A stretch of 30,179 nt of DNA from Ramicandelaber brevisporus (Eukaryota > Kickxellomycota > Ramicandelaberales > Ramicandelaberaceae), in the NCBI GenBank assembly GCA_025201865.1, contig MU602961.1:1-30179 (forward strand). The letters run 5' to 3'. The stretch's first letter is position 1. Each line of letters starts with the position of its first letter. The translations under genes were made by a program, and so were the position numbers. This document shows positions 1 to 10,000 of this stretch, one piece after another. A model generated the notes under the pieces. The model was not told the origin of the DNA. It did not search any database and saw nothing but the letters and a program-made list of their open reading frames with translations.

Positions 1-174
1 CAGCTGGCGATGGTGGAGCTGGTTGTGGGATTGGCGACCATGATCCAGCGGTTCCAGATCCGGCCCGTGCTCAACGAGCGTGGAGAGTACACGCCGCTTG
101 AGCCAGCCTGCCAGTTTGTGCTCGCGCCAGTCGAGAAGTCGCTCAAAGCCATCATCTCCCCTCGCTCCATCTGA
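1..174 (+). CDS. Cytochrome P450, C-terminal end only
   Basis: Frame 1 is open from the first base to TGA at 172-174 and gives 57 residues. The segment LAMVELVVGLATMIQRFQI matches the helix after the haem-cysteine loop of P450s, where an (A/L)xxELxxxLAxLLxRF pattern is usual. It is followed by the short beta-strand tail with a proline-rich turn and a final basic residue. The haem-binding FxxGxRxCxG loop would lie just upstream of the window, so neither the catalytic cysteine nor the P450 clan can be assessed. P450s are haem mono-oxygenases, usually anchored to the ER. Two AATAAA signals follow at 210-215 and 233-238 and support a genuine 3' end. The family call rests on one helix and its tail. 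Confidence 0.72.
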   Translation, partial: QLAMVELVVGLATMIQRFQIRPVLNERGEYTPLEPACQFVLAPVEKSLKAIISPRSI

Positions 175-542
175 ACTATTCCCCTTCTCGCAGTCTTAAA
201 CTTGTCATCAATAAAGCGTAGATTCAATTAGCAATAAATGAGCAGCTACTGCATGTCTGACCGAGCGAATGGTGCGTGAGTCGAGTGAGTCCATCAGATG
301 CACTTATCATGGCCTGACGAGGATGTGCAGAAACCAACACCACGTGTGCATGCCAATGTTAGAGAATTCAGTTGGTTGTTGGAGTCGCATTGACGGCAGA
401 GCTGGTTCATTCTGTCCACAAATCGAGATTGTTCAGTCACTTGCACGCAGTGTCCAATGTTACATCCATCCAACAATGCAATGTTACTCAGAGGCGGTTT
501 GCACTGCTTTGTGGCACATTGTCTCCGGAGTTCAAAGGACGC

Positions 543-575
543 TGCATCCGACCGTGCATCCGACCGTGCATTCGC
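543..575. repeat. 12-bp tandem repeat, about 2.7 copies
   Basis: The unit TGCATCCGACCG occurs twice perfectly at 543-566 and then partially (TGCATTCG) to about 575. It is intergenic with no known function. Confidence 0.8.
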
Positions 576-752
576 AACCGCGTGAGATGCTTGTGCACAA
601 ATAGATGTTGGCTGTACTGTCCACAACGTCGACTGCAAGTTCAAAAAAGGATATTCGCTTTACTTCCTGACTGAGAGAATGCACATCACAGTCATACATT
701 GACGGAGGATATGTCTAAAGTCCACAGGCAGCGACACACCACACTCAAACTC

Positions 753-759
753 TATAAAA
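753..759 (+). promoter_or_regulatory. TATA box of the MFS transporter
   Basis: TATAAAA occurs 132 bp before the ATG at 891, a plausible distance for a short 5' UTR. A pyrimidine-rich stretch (about 847-872) lies between it and the start codon. The assignment rests on motif and position only. Confidence 0.45.
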
Positions 760-890
760 CTCTTGACGAATACACTGCTTCGGTTATGTTGTCAACTTTG
801 ATGTCTGCACACACACAAACACACACACTTGTCGTCATACTGTAGATTCTTCTTTTTTCCTCCTCTTCTTTATTTTCTGAGATACAACAA

Positions 891-2396
891 ATGGGTACCG
901 AATCACTTGACAACGCCGCTAGCGACGCTGGTTCGACTCGTGAGCTGCTGAGCACCAAGCAGCAGAGCTCTTTCTTGCGCCGAATCACCTGGCGTATTCT
1001 CCCTCTTCTCTTCCTCGCCTACATGTGTAGTTACATTGACAAGCAAAACATTGGAAACAGCCGCGTCTATGACCTCGAAAAGGATCTCAACATGACATCT
1101 GACCAATTTGGCTGGGTCGTCTCTTCTTTTCACATTGGCTTAATCATCTTCATGCTGCCAACTACACTCTTGTTTCGTCGCACAATGCGTCCTTCAATTT
1201 GGTTGGCATCTTATATTCTCACTTGGGGAGTATTTGCAACTTGCATGTCATTTGCGCAATCGTTTGGTGCTCTACTGGCATTGCGCCTGTTGCTTGGCTG
1301 TGCTGAAAGCGCATATATGCCATCAATGATGTTTTATTTGACAAAATGGTACAAGCGTAAAGAGTTGGCTCGGGTGTTTGCAGTGTTTTACAGTGCACAT
1401 CCAATTGGTGGTGTGATTAATGGGTTTGTGGCATATGGTGTCGGGTTCATTGGCAAAGGTACAGACGGCAAGGGATGGTCGCCATGGCGCTGGCTGTTCT
1501 TGGTCGAAGGACTACCAAGCATCATACTTGGAATCGTGTTTATGCTGCTTCTCCCGAATTATCCAGCCAACGCAAAGGGGATTACGTCGAGCGAGCGGCA
1601 GTTTGCAATCCAGCGCATTGAAGATGACTTGAAACAGCAGCAGCAGCAGCAACACCAGTCAGCTTCAAATGAAGAAGGTGATGTTGCCGAGGATCATCCT
1701 GATAACCCTGAAGATGTTGAGCCACTGTCGAAATCACGCTCTCGTTACATTTTACGCACAGAGTTGAAGGAGCTGTTCACGAGCAGTTTCAATATTGGTC
1801 TCGCGATATGCTACTTTTGCCATGGCACCGTCACAACTTCCATCCGTGCCTTCATGCCAACCATCATCCGTTCAATGGGATTCAGCCGTCTGGATACTCA
1901 GCTCCTCACCATTCCCAGCTCCATGCTCTCGTTCGTTCTCATTTATGTCATGGCATTCCTCAGTGACCGATATGGCAAACGTGCGCGTTTTGTCATCCTC
2001 GCCAGCTCTCTATCCTTCGTTGCTGTCTTGGTGTTGGCAATCCTCGGCGATGGACCGCGCTGGGTTCGCTATGCATTTTTGATCCTGCCAGATCCGCTGT
2101 CGTCGTATGCGCAGCCAATATTGATGGCGTGGGGAGTGGCTGTGAACACGAGCGTGGTTGTAAACAAGTGCAAGGGCATTGAACAAGTGCGTAGACTGAT
2201 GGTTAGAATCGCAGGATTGTCATCGTTTATGTCAATAATGCACAACTTGGGCAGTGTCGTAGCCGGTCAAATGTACAGAGCAAGCGAAGCACCGTCATAT
2301 CGACCGTCGATGATTGCAAACGCTGGCATTTTGGCCTTTTATGCAATCGTCGCCATTGCACTTCGTTTTAAGACCAAGAACATCACTCTTGTTTAG
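891..2396 (+). CDS. MFS transporter, ACS (allantoate permease/Dal5-like) family
   Basis: A 501-residue membrane protein with the usual two six-helix halves. Family landmarks are Y(I)DKQNIGNSR in the first helix and following loop (about residues 48-58), LRLLLGCAESAYMPSMMFYL (132-150), the W-(S)PWRWLFLVEGLPS stretch (196-210) and the cytoplasmic MFS motif SDRYGKR (358-364). ACS carriers import organic anions such as allantoate, ureidosuccinate, nicotinate or vitamins by proton symport; the substrate cannot be read from sequence. The central loop carries a Q6HQ tract and an acidic stretch (249-279). The segment after AW (413-414), where ACS proteins normally read NNxAGHTKR, is about 15 residues longer here and lacks the GHTKR signature. 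The family call is firm, but full activity is less certain. Confidence 0.9.
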   Translation: MGTESLDNAASDAGSTRELLSTKQQSSFLRRITWRILPLLFLAYMCSYIDKQNIGNSRVYDLEKDLNMTSDQFGWVVSSFHIGLIIFMLPTTLLFRRTMRPSIWLASYILTWGVFATCMSFAQSFGALLALRLLLGCAESAYMPSMMFYLTKWYKRKELARVFAVFYSAHPIGGVINGFVAYGVGFIGKGTDGKGWSPWRWLFLVEGLPSIILGIVFMLLLPNYPANAKGITSSERQFAIQRIEDDLKQQQQQQHQSASNEEGDVAEDHPDNPEDVEPLSKSRSRYILRTELKELFTSSFNIGLAICYFCHGTVTTSIRAFMPTIIRSMGFSRLDTQLLTIPSSMLSFVLIYVMAFLSDRYGKRARFVILASSLSFVAVLVLAILGDGPRWVRYAFLILPDPLSSYAQPILMAWGVAVNTSVVVNKCKGIEQVRRLMVRIAGLSSFMSIMHNLGSVVAGQMYRASEAPSYRPSMIANAGILAFYAIVAIALRFKTKNITLV

Positions 2397-3142
2397 ATAA
2401 TAATTATCCTTTTAATGGTCAAAATGGCTCATTTCGTTTCGTTTCGTTTTGCTTTGCTTCGCTTCGTTTTGCTTCGCTTCATTTGCACTCCGATGCGTTC
2501 CAAAGCGGAGTCCGTTGTTGCCGCAGTGTCTCTCCCCTCTCAAAAATATTGTACACACGCGGTGGTCAGATGTTCTCACGGTCTCGTGTTGGTAATATAC
2601 CGTGAAAAAGACCGAGAGCAGAGAAAGAGTAGAGAGAGTGTTGAGAGAGAGAGAGAGAGGTTATAATTTGGAATGTGTGACGATGGCGATGATCCGTTGT
2701 ACAAAAAGGCAGTTAACATCAGCCGCGGCTCCGTTATCCGAACACACACACACTTCTGCTGTTGCTGTTTCTACTGCTATTCACGGCTTACTTTATTTTG
2801 TTTTGTTTTTCTGCTTGCTTTTCTGCCTGCTTTGTCACTCGTTTACGCCTGACGTTATCGCATCATTAGCAATCATCACTGTTGTTGTCGTTGCTGTCAT
2901 CCTCCTCCTTCTGTTTCTTCCTCTTCCTTTTTTCAACGTTAGCCTCGTTGCGCTGCCAGTCAAGTCAAGTCAAGTCAGTCGATATCTGTATCTCCGGTTT
3001 AGCCTCACTCCCCACACTACACCACACCACACCACACCAAGTTCTAACTTGATCAGCTTTATTTTTCTTTTCTTTTCTTTTCTTTTCTTTTTTCCGGTCT
3101 GTCTTCATTAGCTCTTCCTTCCAGCCACTAACCCAAACGGAG
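2397..3142. other. Intergenic: MFS 3' end and IDO promoter, simple repeats
   Basis: No gene seen. The stretch is a series of short tandem repeats: TTTCG/TTTGC/TTCGC pentamers at about 2431-2480, a GA run at about 2643-2659, four AGTC-type units at 2959-2980, a CACAC/ACCAC run at about 3015-3039 and a TTTTC run at about 3062-3092 ending roughly 50 bp before the IDO ATG. The last pyrimidine tract is a plausible core-promoter or 5' UTR element. A 169-codon frame from 2602 is low-complexity and starts at TTG or a poor ATG. Confidence 0.6.
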
Positions 3143-4837
3143 ATGACGGTGACTATTGCCCTCGAGAACTACGGTCTGAACCCAACCAACGGCTTCCTCC
3201 CAGCCACTGCGCCGTTGACGGTGCTGTCTGACCCGTATTACAAACCCTGGGAGGACACTGTGCGCATCCTCAACCACCTCCTTCTGGCCGGCAAACTCCG
3301 CGCTCGCATCCGCTCTCTTCCGCTGTTATCAGTTGATCGCATTCTGGGCAATGTCGCCGAAATGCAACGAGCCTTCTTGGTCCTGTCAATGCTGACTCAT
3401 GCGTACGTATGGGGCAAGCACGAGCCAGTGATGGACAGATTGCCCGAGCAGCTCGCAGTGCCATTTGTGAAGCTGGCTGACACCCTGGAGATGAGACCGG
3501 TGGCGTGCAATGCATCTGTTGTAATGTGGAACTGGCAGCTGCTGGACGACACTCCCGTTGAAGGCAGTGGCGGAGTCAAGTACGATATGGACATTTCAAA
3601 CCTGGCAACTCAGTTTACATTCTCTGGATCAATCGACGAGTCCTGGTTTTATCTCATTACGACTGCTATTGAGGCTGTGGGTGGCAAGGCTGTATCTGCA
3701 ATTGTCAATGCCATTGATGCTTGCAATGAGTCTGACATTTCCCTTGTTGCATCGAACTTGGAGAGTCTGTTTAGCACTCAGGAAGAGATCAACCACCTGC
3801 TGCGTCGGATGTTTGACAAGTGTGATCCATACGTGTTTTACTGGAAGATTCGTTCATATTTGGCTGGCTGGCAGAACATGGCTGAAGCTGGTCTCCCACT
3901 TGGCTTGATTTATGAGGGTGTGGATCCACCTGAGGACAAGGATGGACGTCCAGTGTACCGCAAGTATGCTGGTGGAAGTGCTGCACAAACTCCAATTATC
4001 CAGGTGCTGGATATTGCATTGGGTGTTGAGCACTTCCCAACCGGTATGGGACCTGTATCATCAACTGCTTCTCCAGTGCTCACTCCACAGTCTGATAGTC
4101 CAACCTCGGGACCATTTGGTACCAATGGAGCACCAAATGTCGAATCACTGCCAGAAGTTAGCCAGCGCCACAACAGTTTCCTGATGGATATGCGCAACTA
4201 CATGCCTGGAAAGCACCGCCAGTTCCTGACTGATTTGGCCAAGGTTTGCAAGATCCGTCAATTTGTCATTGAGAACTGCAACCCGAATGCCATTGCATCC
4301 GGCGACAAGGTTGAAGAGCGCCAGCGGCTGCTGAACGCATACAACCAGTGCGTGCTTAGCTTGAAGAAATTCCGCGATATCCATGTTCAGATTGCTACTC
4401 GCTACATTGTCATTCCAGCTCGCAAGGGTCCATCCGTTGGCCAGGGCTACGGCACTCCAATCAACGCAACCGAAAGCGGAAAGCAGCAGCCTGAGCAGGG
4501 TAAAGTGGCCACCGCTGTTCCAATGCGTCTTCAGCCGCCTCCAAAGGTTGTTGGAATGGCACTCACTTCAATCACAGAGCGGTCCCCAAGCGACAACGCA
4601 TCGGCCAACGAGAGCGAGGACAGTGGCAAAGAACTGCCAGTCAAGACTGTGGCTGCTGATGGAGTTGTTGGACTTCGTGACGGAGGCGGACTGGCTCGTC
4701 ATGTGAGTGCAAATGCCATTGTTCGAGGCACAGGTGGCACCGATTTGATGGCATTCTTGAAGCAAGCTCGTGATGAAACCACCGATACCTTGCTTTATCA
4801 CACTGGCCCAACTACTACTTATACAAAGAATACCTAA
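3143..4837 (+). CDS. IDO: Indoleamine 2,3-dioxygenase
   Basis: Haem enzyme opening the indole ring of L-tryptophan to N-formylkynurenine, the first step of the kynurenine route to NAD; cytosolic. The 564 residues contain all major IDO blocks: SDPYYKPWEDTVRILNHLL near the N-terminus, W-HEP (about 90), FYWKIRSYLAGW, GLIYEGV, YAGGSAAQT (about 275), MRNYMPGKHRQFL, HVQIATRYIVIPA with the proximal haem-ligand histidine at 414, and the C-terminal GTGGTDLMAFLKQAR (about 528-542). It is much longer than human IDO1 (403). The extra length sits in a Ser/Thr/Pro insert at about 292-335 and a roughly 100-residue segment at about 427-527 between the haem histidine and the GTGGTDLM motif. The next gene is convergent; ATTAAA at 4931-4936 is a candidate poly(A) signal. 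Confidence 0.95.
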   Translation: MTVTIALENYGLNPTNGFLPATAPLTVLSDPYYKPWEDTVRILNHLLLAGKLRARIRSLPLLSVDRILGNVAEMQRAFLVLSMLTHAYVWGKHEPVMDRLPEQLAVPFVKLADTLEMRPVACNASVVMWNWQLLDDTPVEGSGGVKYDMDISNLATQFTFSGSIDESWFYLITTAIEAVGGKAVSAIVNAIDACNESDISLVASNLESLFSTQEEINHLLRRMFDKCDPYVFYWKIRSYLAGWQNMAEAGLPLGLIYEGVDPPEDKDGRPVYRKYAGGSAAQTPIIQVLDIALGVEHFPTGMGPVSSTASPVLTPQSDSPTSGPFGTNGAPNVESLPEVSQRHNSFLMDMRNYMPGKHRQFLTDLAKVCKIRQFVIENCNPNAIASGDKVEERQRLLNAYNQCVLSLKKFRDIHVQIATRYIVIPARKGPSVGQGYGTPINATESGKQQPEQGKVATAVPMRLQPPPKVVGMALTSITERSPSDNASANESEDSGKELPVKTVAADGVVGLRDGGGLARHVSANAIVRGTGGTDLMAFLKQARDETTDTLLYHTGPTTTYTKNT

Positions 4838-4958
4838 CCAGCTAAATAGATGAATATTTCTCCTCCCCCTCTTAACCTTCCTCTTCTTTGTTTTGTTCTT
4901 ATTTTAGCTTTAACTCTGACTTTAAATTGTATTAAAGAATTGAAGAGTTAAGGGATAT

Positions 4959-6218
4959 CTAACGAACAGAACGCATCAACATCCGAGCGTTATCCAGAAA
5001 GACTTGAACCATGTCATAAAACACATTTGGTTTGCCAGCCTTCATCCGCATTCCTTCTCGAACAAGCGCAGCAGAGTCGGCAACTTCAATCTCGAGCTCA
5101 TAGCTAGTGTTGGATTGGTTCCCACCGCCTGCTCCTGACGCAGCGTTACCAGCCAGCAAGGCAGCAGCTGAGGGCAACCCACGTCCACCGCCACCACCAG
5201 CACCGCCGCCTCTATTCTGCTGATACTGCTGTTGCTGTTGTTGATCAATAGAATCAACCATTGTTAAATCAATCTGCCACATCTCATGCTTATACGAGAT
5301 GCGATCCTTGTGACGCTCCGATAAGCATGCAACAGTTGGATCCGCAATCGATGGATCTTCCGCTGGCATTTCTGTATTGACTGACAGTCTCATATCAAGC
5401 TGATTGCGCGGCGAGTAAATGTTGAGATCCGCCACTCTATCCTTGATTATCGACCGGTTTGGCAATGGCTGGCGCGTCTTCTGGTCATATGTCACTCGAA
5501 TTCTTTGCTGTGGACGCTGTGGTGCTGGATAGAACTTGTCAATCTCCTTTGTATGGCTGTATTCGATGGCTGATGGTTTCTTTGCAGCTGGTGCTGCACC
5601 GCCATTATCCGCAGCCTGCTGTTGAAGCTGAGCTCGCTGGTGTCTGCGATGTTCAACCATTGAGTTTAGCATCTTGTTAAAGTATGCATGACGTTCCATG
5701 GTCATGTTTGACTCAAATCTAATATTGTGCATACTCATGTACCCAGAGTCAATCGCAGTCTCGGTGACAATTGGTAGGCGTAAGCGCTGACGAGTACTGC
5801 GGTCGATAAAGGCGCCGAGTTTGACTTCGATTTCAATGTGTGGTCGATCGATGCACCGCAACAGGAAGTCGGCAACGTAGTGAGTCAAGTCGTCGTGTGG
5901 ACGGTTGCCGAAGATTGATGGCTCCAAACGAGCAACTTGCATCGGATGTTGCTGTGAAGCAGTCTTGGATGAAGCTGCCGTTTGGTGTTGTGCTCCAGCA
6001 GTCGCAGTCGCAGCCGCAGTTGCAGTCGCAGTTGCACCATTCTCGCTCTCAGATACACGTCGACGCTTCGTACCAGCATTGGCCTCACCATTCGCAGCAA
6101 CAGCACCAGCAGCACCAGCACCAGCAGCAGTAGTTGTCGTCGTCGTCGCGGCCTCTTCGTGTGCAGAGCCGGCAACACCAGCAGCACCAGCATCTGCTGG
6201 CTTCGCTTGGGAGTCCAT
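4959..6218 (-). CDS. CET1: mRNA capping enzyme subunit beta, RNA 5'-triphosphatase
   Basis: Removes the gamma phosphate from nascent pre-mRNA 5' ends, the first step of capping, in the nucleus. With ATG at 6218 the protein has 419 residues; an upstream extension of the frame would start at TTG (6275). The first ~95 residues are low-complexity (T6, Ala/Gly runs, a KRRR patch at 51-54). The catalytic domain begins about residue 97. The tunnel-fold metal-binding glutamates are visible: [10 protein letters not shown] (E129, E131) and SYELEIEV (E374, E376, E378) near the C-terminus. [16 protein letters not shown] is the conserved central beta-strand pair. A poly-Q and Gly-rich insert (about 325-345) interrupts the domain before the last glutamate strand. 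This metal-dependent class is typical of fungi and some protists rather than animals. Yeast Cet1 is longer (549), mainly at the N-terminus. Confidence 0.9.
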   Translation of the reverse strand: MDSQAKPADAGAAGVAGSAHEEAATTTTTTAAGAGAAGAVAANGEANAGTKRRRVSESENGATATATAAATATAGAQHQTAASSKTASQQHPMQVARLEPSIFGNRPHDDLTHYVADFLLRCIDRPHIEIEVKLGAFIDRSTRQRLRLPIVTETAIDSGYMSMHNIRFESNMTMERHAYFNKMLNSMVEHRRHQRAQLQQQAADNGGAAPAAKKPSAIEYSHTKEIDKFYPAPQRPQQRIRVTYDQKTRQPLPNRSIIKDRVADLNIYSPRNQLDMRLSVNTEMPAEDPSIADPTVACLSERHKDRISYKHEMWQIDLTMVDSIDQQQQQQYQQNRGGGAGGGGGRGLPSAAALLAGNAASGAGGGNQSNTSYELEIEVADSAALVREGMRMKAGKPNVFYDMVQVFLDNARMLMRSVR

Positions 6219-6288
6219 CGCCGTTTTGGAACGTGTGTTTCTTTTTGGGAAAAATACACACAAGGCAAGAAGCAAGATCGACTCGTCA

Positions 6289-6321
<33 letters not shown>

Positions 6322-6340
6322 CTTTGCTTGCCCTTTCAAG
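6219..6340. promoter_or_regulatory. Compact divergent promoter between capping triphosphatase and ARL2
   Basis: Only 122 bp separate the two divergent ATGs. The interval carries a run of about eleven CAA triplets (6289-6322) in the ARL2 leader. No TATA box is visible. Both 5' UTRs must be short or overlapping. Confidence 0.6.
6289..6322. repeat. CAA trinucleotide microsatellite
   Basis: About eleven uninterrupted CAA units end 19 bp before the ARL2 ATG at 6341. In the ARL2 transcript this would be an unstructured CAA leader. Confidence 0.85.
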
Positions 6341-6967
6341 ATGGGACTACGAACAATCTTGCGAAAGCAGAGGCTACGAGAGCACGAGATGCGCCTCTTA
6401 CTGCTTGGCCTTGACAATGCTGGCAAAACCACGATAGTCAAGCGTATCAGTGGCGAGCCAGTTGATACCATTTCACCCACGCTTGGATTCCACATTCAGA
6501 CACTTGAGTACGCTCCAGCATCATCCAGAGATAACGACAGCGCGGCATCCACATCATCGACATATCGACTGAATATATGGGATGTGGGCGGACAGCGTAC
6601 AATTCGGTCGTACTGGAGAAACTACTTTGAAAAGACGGATGGTGTCATTTGGGTCGTGGACTCGGCAGATGTCCAGCGTCTGAGTGATTGCAAACAGGAA
6701 TTGCACTCTCTGCTGAAGGAAGAGAGACTGGCTGGTGCTGCGCTGCTCATCTTGGCAAACAAGCAAGACATTGAAGGTGCTCTCAGCTGCGATCAACTGA
6801 GCCAGGTGTTGGAGTTGGACAAGATTGCAGCCAGCATGCATCACTGGGCAATTTATCCGTGCAGTGCTCTTAAAGGTGACAAACAGAGTGACATTGGAGC
6901 CAAACTGCTTGAAGGGATCGACTGGCTTGTTACTGATATCTCATCGAGCATCTTCTTTGCCGAATAA
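6341..6967 (+). CDS. ARL2: ARL2-type small GTPase (Cin4-like)
   Basis: ADP-ribosylation-factor-like GTPase that works with tubulin cofactors in alpha/beta-tubulin folding. The protein has 208 residues from ATG 6341; the frame extends upstream, but only this ATG gives the ARL2 N-terminus MGLRTILRK followed by the [13 protein letters not shown] helix. G1 GLDNAGKT is at 23-30, the switch I core TISPTLGF at 43-50, G3 WDVGGQ at 80-85, G4 NKQD at 140-143 and G5 CSAL at 174-177. The ending [14 protein letters not shown] is diagnostic of ARL2. A Ser/Ala/Asp-rich insert of about 15 residues (59-74) in the inter-switch hairpin makes it longer than human ARL2 (184). AATAAA (6963-6968) overlaps the stop codon. 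Confidence 0.95.
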   Translation: MGLRTILRKQRLREHEMRLLLLGLDNAGKTTIVKRISGEPVDTISPTLGFHIQTLEYAPASSRDNDSAASTSSTYRLNIWDVGGQRTIRSYWRNYFEKTDGVIWVVDSADVQRLSDCKQELHSLLKEERLAGAALLILANKQDIEGALSCDQLSQVLELDKIAASMHHWAIYPCSALKGDKQSDIGAKLLEGIDWLVTDISSSIFFAE

Positions 6968-7055
6968 ACACAACTTGAACACCAATAATCATTTTAATTA
7001 ATAATCATTTTTAATCTAATCTCTATAAAGAAGAAGAAAGGAAGAAAGTGTTATA

Positions 7056-10000
7056 TTAATGAGCGACATCTACACCGAGGTCGCGGGTGATCTGCTCAAC
7101 CACAGCCTTATCGGCCTGATCAAGCGACTTGCCCTTGACAACATCCGAACCACTAACGACAGCCTTGGCAGATGGAGTCTGAGCAGCTACGCTCAGTCCA
7201 GGAATGGCGGGCTCAATCAGCGATACAGCCAACTTCTGGTGCAAACCGCCTTCGCCACCGCCGCGCAGGTTGACATCTACTGTAATCTGAACCATAACAC
7301 GGTCAAACATCCGCAATGAGATGCCGCCTTGTGGATACTCGAGCGCATTCTCTTCAGCATTGAATTGCAGAACTTGAGTCTCATCATCATCATTATCGTC
7401 ATCTGCAGTGCTGCCACCATTCTTTGCATTGCTCTTGCGTTTGCTACCAGCAGAAGCAGTCTTATTTGATGCATCACCATTTGATTTCGATGATGTTGAT
7501 GATGACGATGCAGGCGATCCATACACAAATCCTTCGACACCATAGCGTGGAATGAGCACTGAGAATCCATTCTTGAGCACACGAGTCACATATGCCTCCT
7601 CTTCGATAGTCTTGCCACGGAAGAACAAGTTTGTAAACAATTCAACCGAGCTACGAGAAGCTTGCTGTGCCATTCGGTGACGATGGTTCAGCATGTCGCA
7701 CTGCTCATTCATGCGCACCTTGTCAACAATGTCGGAAACGGCAAAGCCAAGCTCGACAGAGTCATAGCTGCCCTTGGCTTCCATGGTGATTGTAGCAGCC
7801 AGCAGTCGATGCACAACGACATCGGCATAACGACGAATTGGAGATGTGAAGTGGGTGTAAATGTCGGCAGCCAGACCATAATGCAAGAAATCCTCGCGAG
7901 ATACCAAGCCAGAGCAAAAGTATTGGGCCTGCAGCACGCACCGAGTCACAAGAATGCGAACCAGCTTGTTGAAATACGGGTCCTCGGGCTTGACAGCGCG
8001 GTCCAGCGAATCTGACAGTGTCTTGGACGATGCCACATCGAGAATGCACTGGTTGTTTGTAGCCTTTGCCACAGCTGCTGCAAACGTATCAAAGTTGGAT
8101 GATGGCGGAACTGGATGGCGACGCAGCATGGCAGACTCTGGGAACTGCTCAAAGATACGACGAGCCACGGAGATGTTGGCCAACAACATGAACTCTTCGA
8201 CAAGTGCGTTTGTCTCCTTGAGCTCCTTCAGCTCGACGTCAACTGGGTCCTGGGAGTCATTCTCGAGGTTGAAGCGCACCTCTGGGCTGGCTAATGTCAA
8301 GGCACCGTTGGCGATACGCTTGGCGCGCAACACTTTGGCAATGCGGTTCAGAGCACGAATGTTCTCGGTGAGCTCGTCAGTCAAAGACGGATCATCGATA
8401 CGCTTCTGGGCAGCATCGTAGGTGAGCGATGCCTTGGAGCGAATGATACTCTTGTTGAACTCAACTTTGACAATGTTGGCGGTTGCCGGCTCAATCTCCC
8501 AAATGACAGAGAACGCCAGTCGGTCGACATTGGAGCGGAGTGAGCACAGATTGGTTCCAAGAAGCGGCGGAAGCATGTCGATACGGCGGTCAACCAGATA
8601 CACGGTTGTGCAGCGATTGGCAGCCTCCTTGTCCATGGCGGTGTGGGGGCGAACAAAATGAGTGACATCGGCAATGTGGACACCGACGCTGTAGTTGCCA
8701 TTCGGAAGTGGGCGAGCGTGCAGAGCGTCATCGATATCGGTACAACCGGGTGGATCGATACTGCACACAGTCAAGTCACGAAGATCCCAGCGGCCCTTGA
8801 CGTGTTCATCGCGCACAATCCAGCCCTCGCCCTCAGCTGGCAAATCGCGCAAGACGTGAGCGCCGAATGGATGATGCGGGACATCGTGCTCCATGAGAAG
8901 CACCTCGGTTTCAGTGGCGCGATCACCAGCAGCACCTAGAGCACGCACGAAATGACCAGATGGATAGCGAGACTCGCGATCCCAGTTGTCCATGGCAACC
9001 AAGATACGCTGTCCAACAAGAGAGTGAGCCTGGCGAGTGCGGATACGAATGCGCGGGATGCGGCGGTCCATCGAGCAGAAGAGGACGCTGGTGGATTGTT
9101 CTGAGCCCTTGGAGGTGCGCACAGACTGTTGAGCAATGTAGCCACAATACTGTCTCCAGTTACGACGAACGAGACCAACCACACGGGCTGTTGGCTGCGC
9201 AGTTGAAGCAGCAGCGGTAGCAGCAGAAACAGTGGTAGTCTCATCATCGCTTCGTGACTTTTTGACAGCGCTGCCATTGGCCGCCTGCTTCGAGCTTGCA
9301 TCTTCCAACTCTTGCTTCTCTTCGCCAGTGCCGTCATCCAGCAACACCTCGGTTGGTGTACTGAGCCATTCGCTCTCCGGCAGCAATTCGACAGCCACAA
9401 TGTCACCCATAATCGCTCGACTCATGTTTTGTCTGCCGAGAATCAATACACTGCGGTCAACGCCATTCACTGTCGTTACAATCGAGCCCTCCAGGTAATT
9501 GTGAGTTGACACATTGAGTTTGCCCTGCAGATAGCGACCGCTCTTCAATCCAGCCTGAATCTGGAGTTTCGACAGATGCTCGTCGTACTTGGCCATATCC
9601 TGCTGTCTCAGCGCTTCTGACTCGGCTCTAGCATCCACCTGAGCCAGCATGTCTGACAGTTCTGGATAATCCTGCATCTCCGCAACATAGTCGCGCATCG
9701 TCGACACTGACAATCCCATTGCCTCAGCTTTACCGCGATTTCCAGCATCATCCGTCAACAGCACCGCTCCAACCTTTGCACCAGTTTGTGCAGCCAGATG
9801 ATCACGATACCACTGTGCAGCCATTCGAATCGCTCTGTCGTTTCGATCATTTGCCGATTCTTCTGGCAATCTGTCCACAAATGTCGCCCGATGGTGCTCG
9901 TTTGAAAACACGACAAACCGCCGCTCTGAATTTGCAATCACCTCTCTCAGCCGTGCATGTTTGGGGCCGCTCAAGTTGCGCAATTCGTCGAGAACAGTCT

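Larger units (their letters stand above)
175..890. other. Intergenic: P450 3' UTR and MFS promoter
   Basis: No convincing gene. AATAAA hexamers lie at 210-215 and 233-238. A 12-bp unit (TGCATCCGACCG) is repeated about 2.7 times at 543-575. A TATAAAA lies at 753-759 and a CA-rich microsatellite at about 807-828. ATG-initiated frames of about 110 codons exist on both strands between 269 and 644, but they overlap antisense and resemble no family. Confidence 0.6.

Noticed and set aside
269-644. Cys/His-containing frames of about 110 codons on both strands after the P450
   Set aside because: They overlap antisense, show no conserved motif spacing and include a 12-bp repeat; probably chance.
2602-3111. 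169-codon frame upstream of IDO
   Set aside because: Composed of simple repeats (GA, ACCAC, TTTTC) and hydrophobic runs from CT-rich DNA; more likely promoter sequence.
6289-6322. CAA repeat as a possible CRISPR or telomere-like array
   Set aside because: The unit is a plain trinucleotide with no spacers and lies within a leader; it is a microsatellite.
5885-6437. Several open frames of 130-170 codons around the 5' end of the capping triphosphatase gene, on both strands
   Set aside because: They are read-throughs of the repetitive Ala/Thr/Gln-coding sequence in other frames; only the frame on the minus strand shows a conserved domain.
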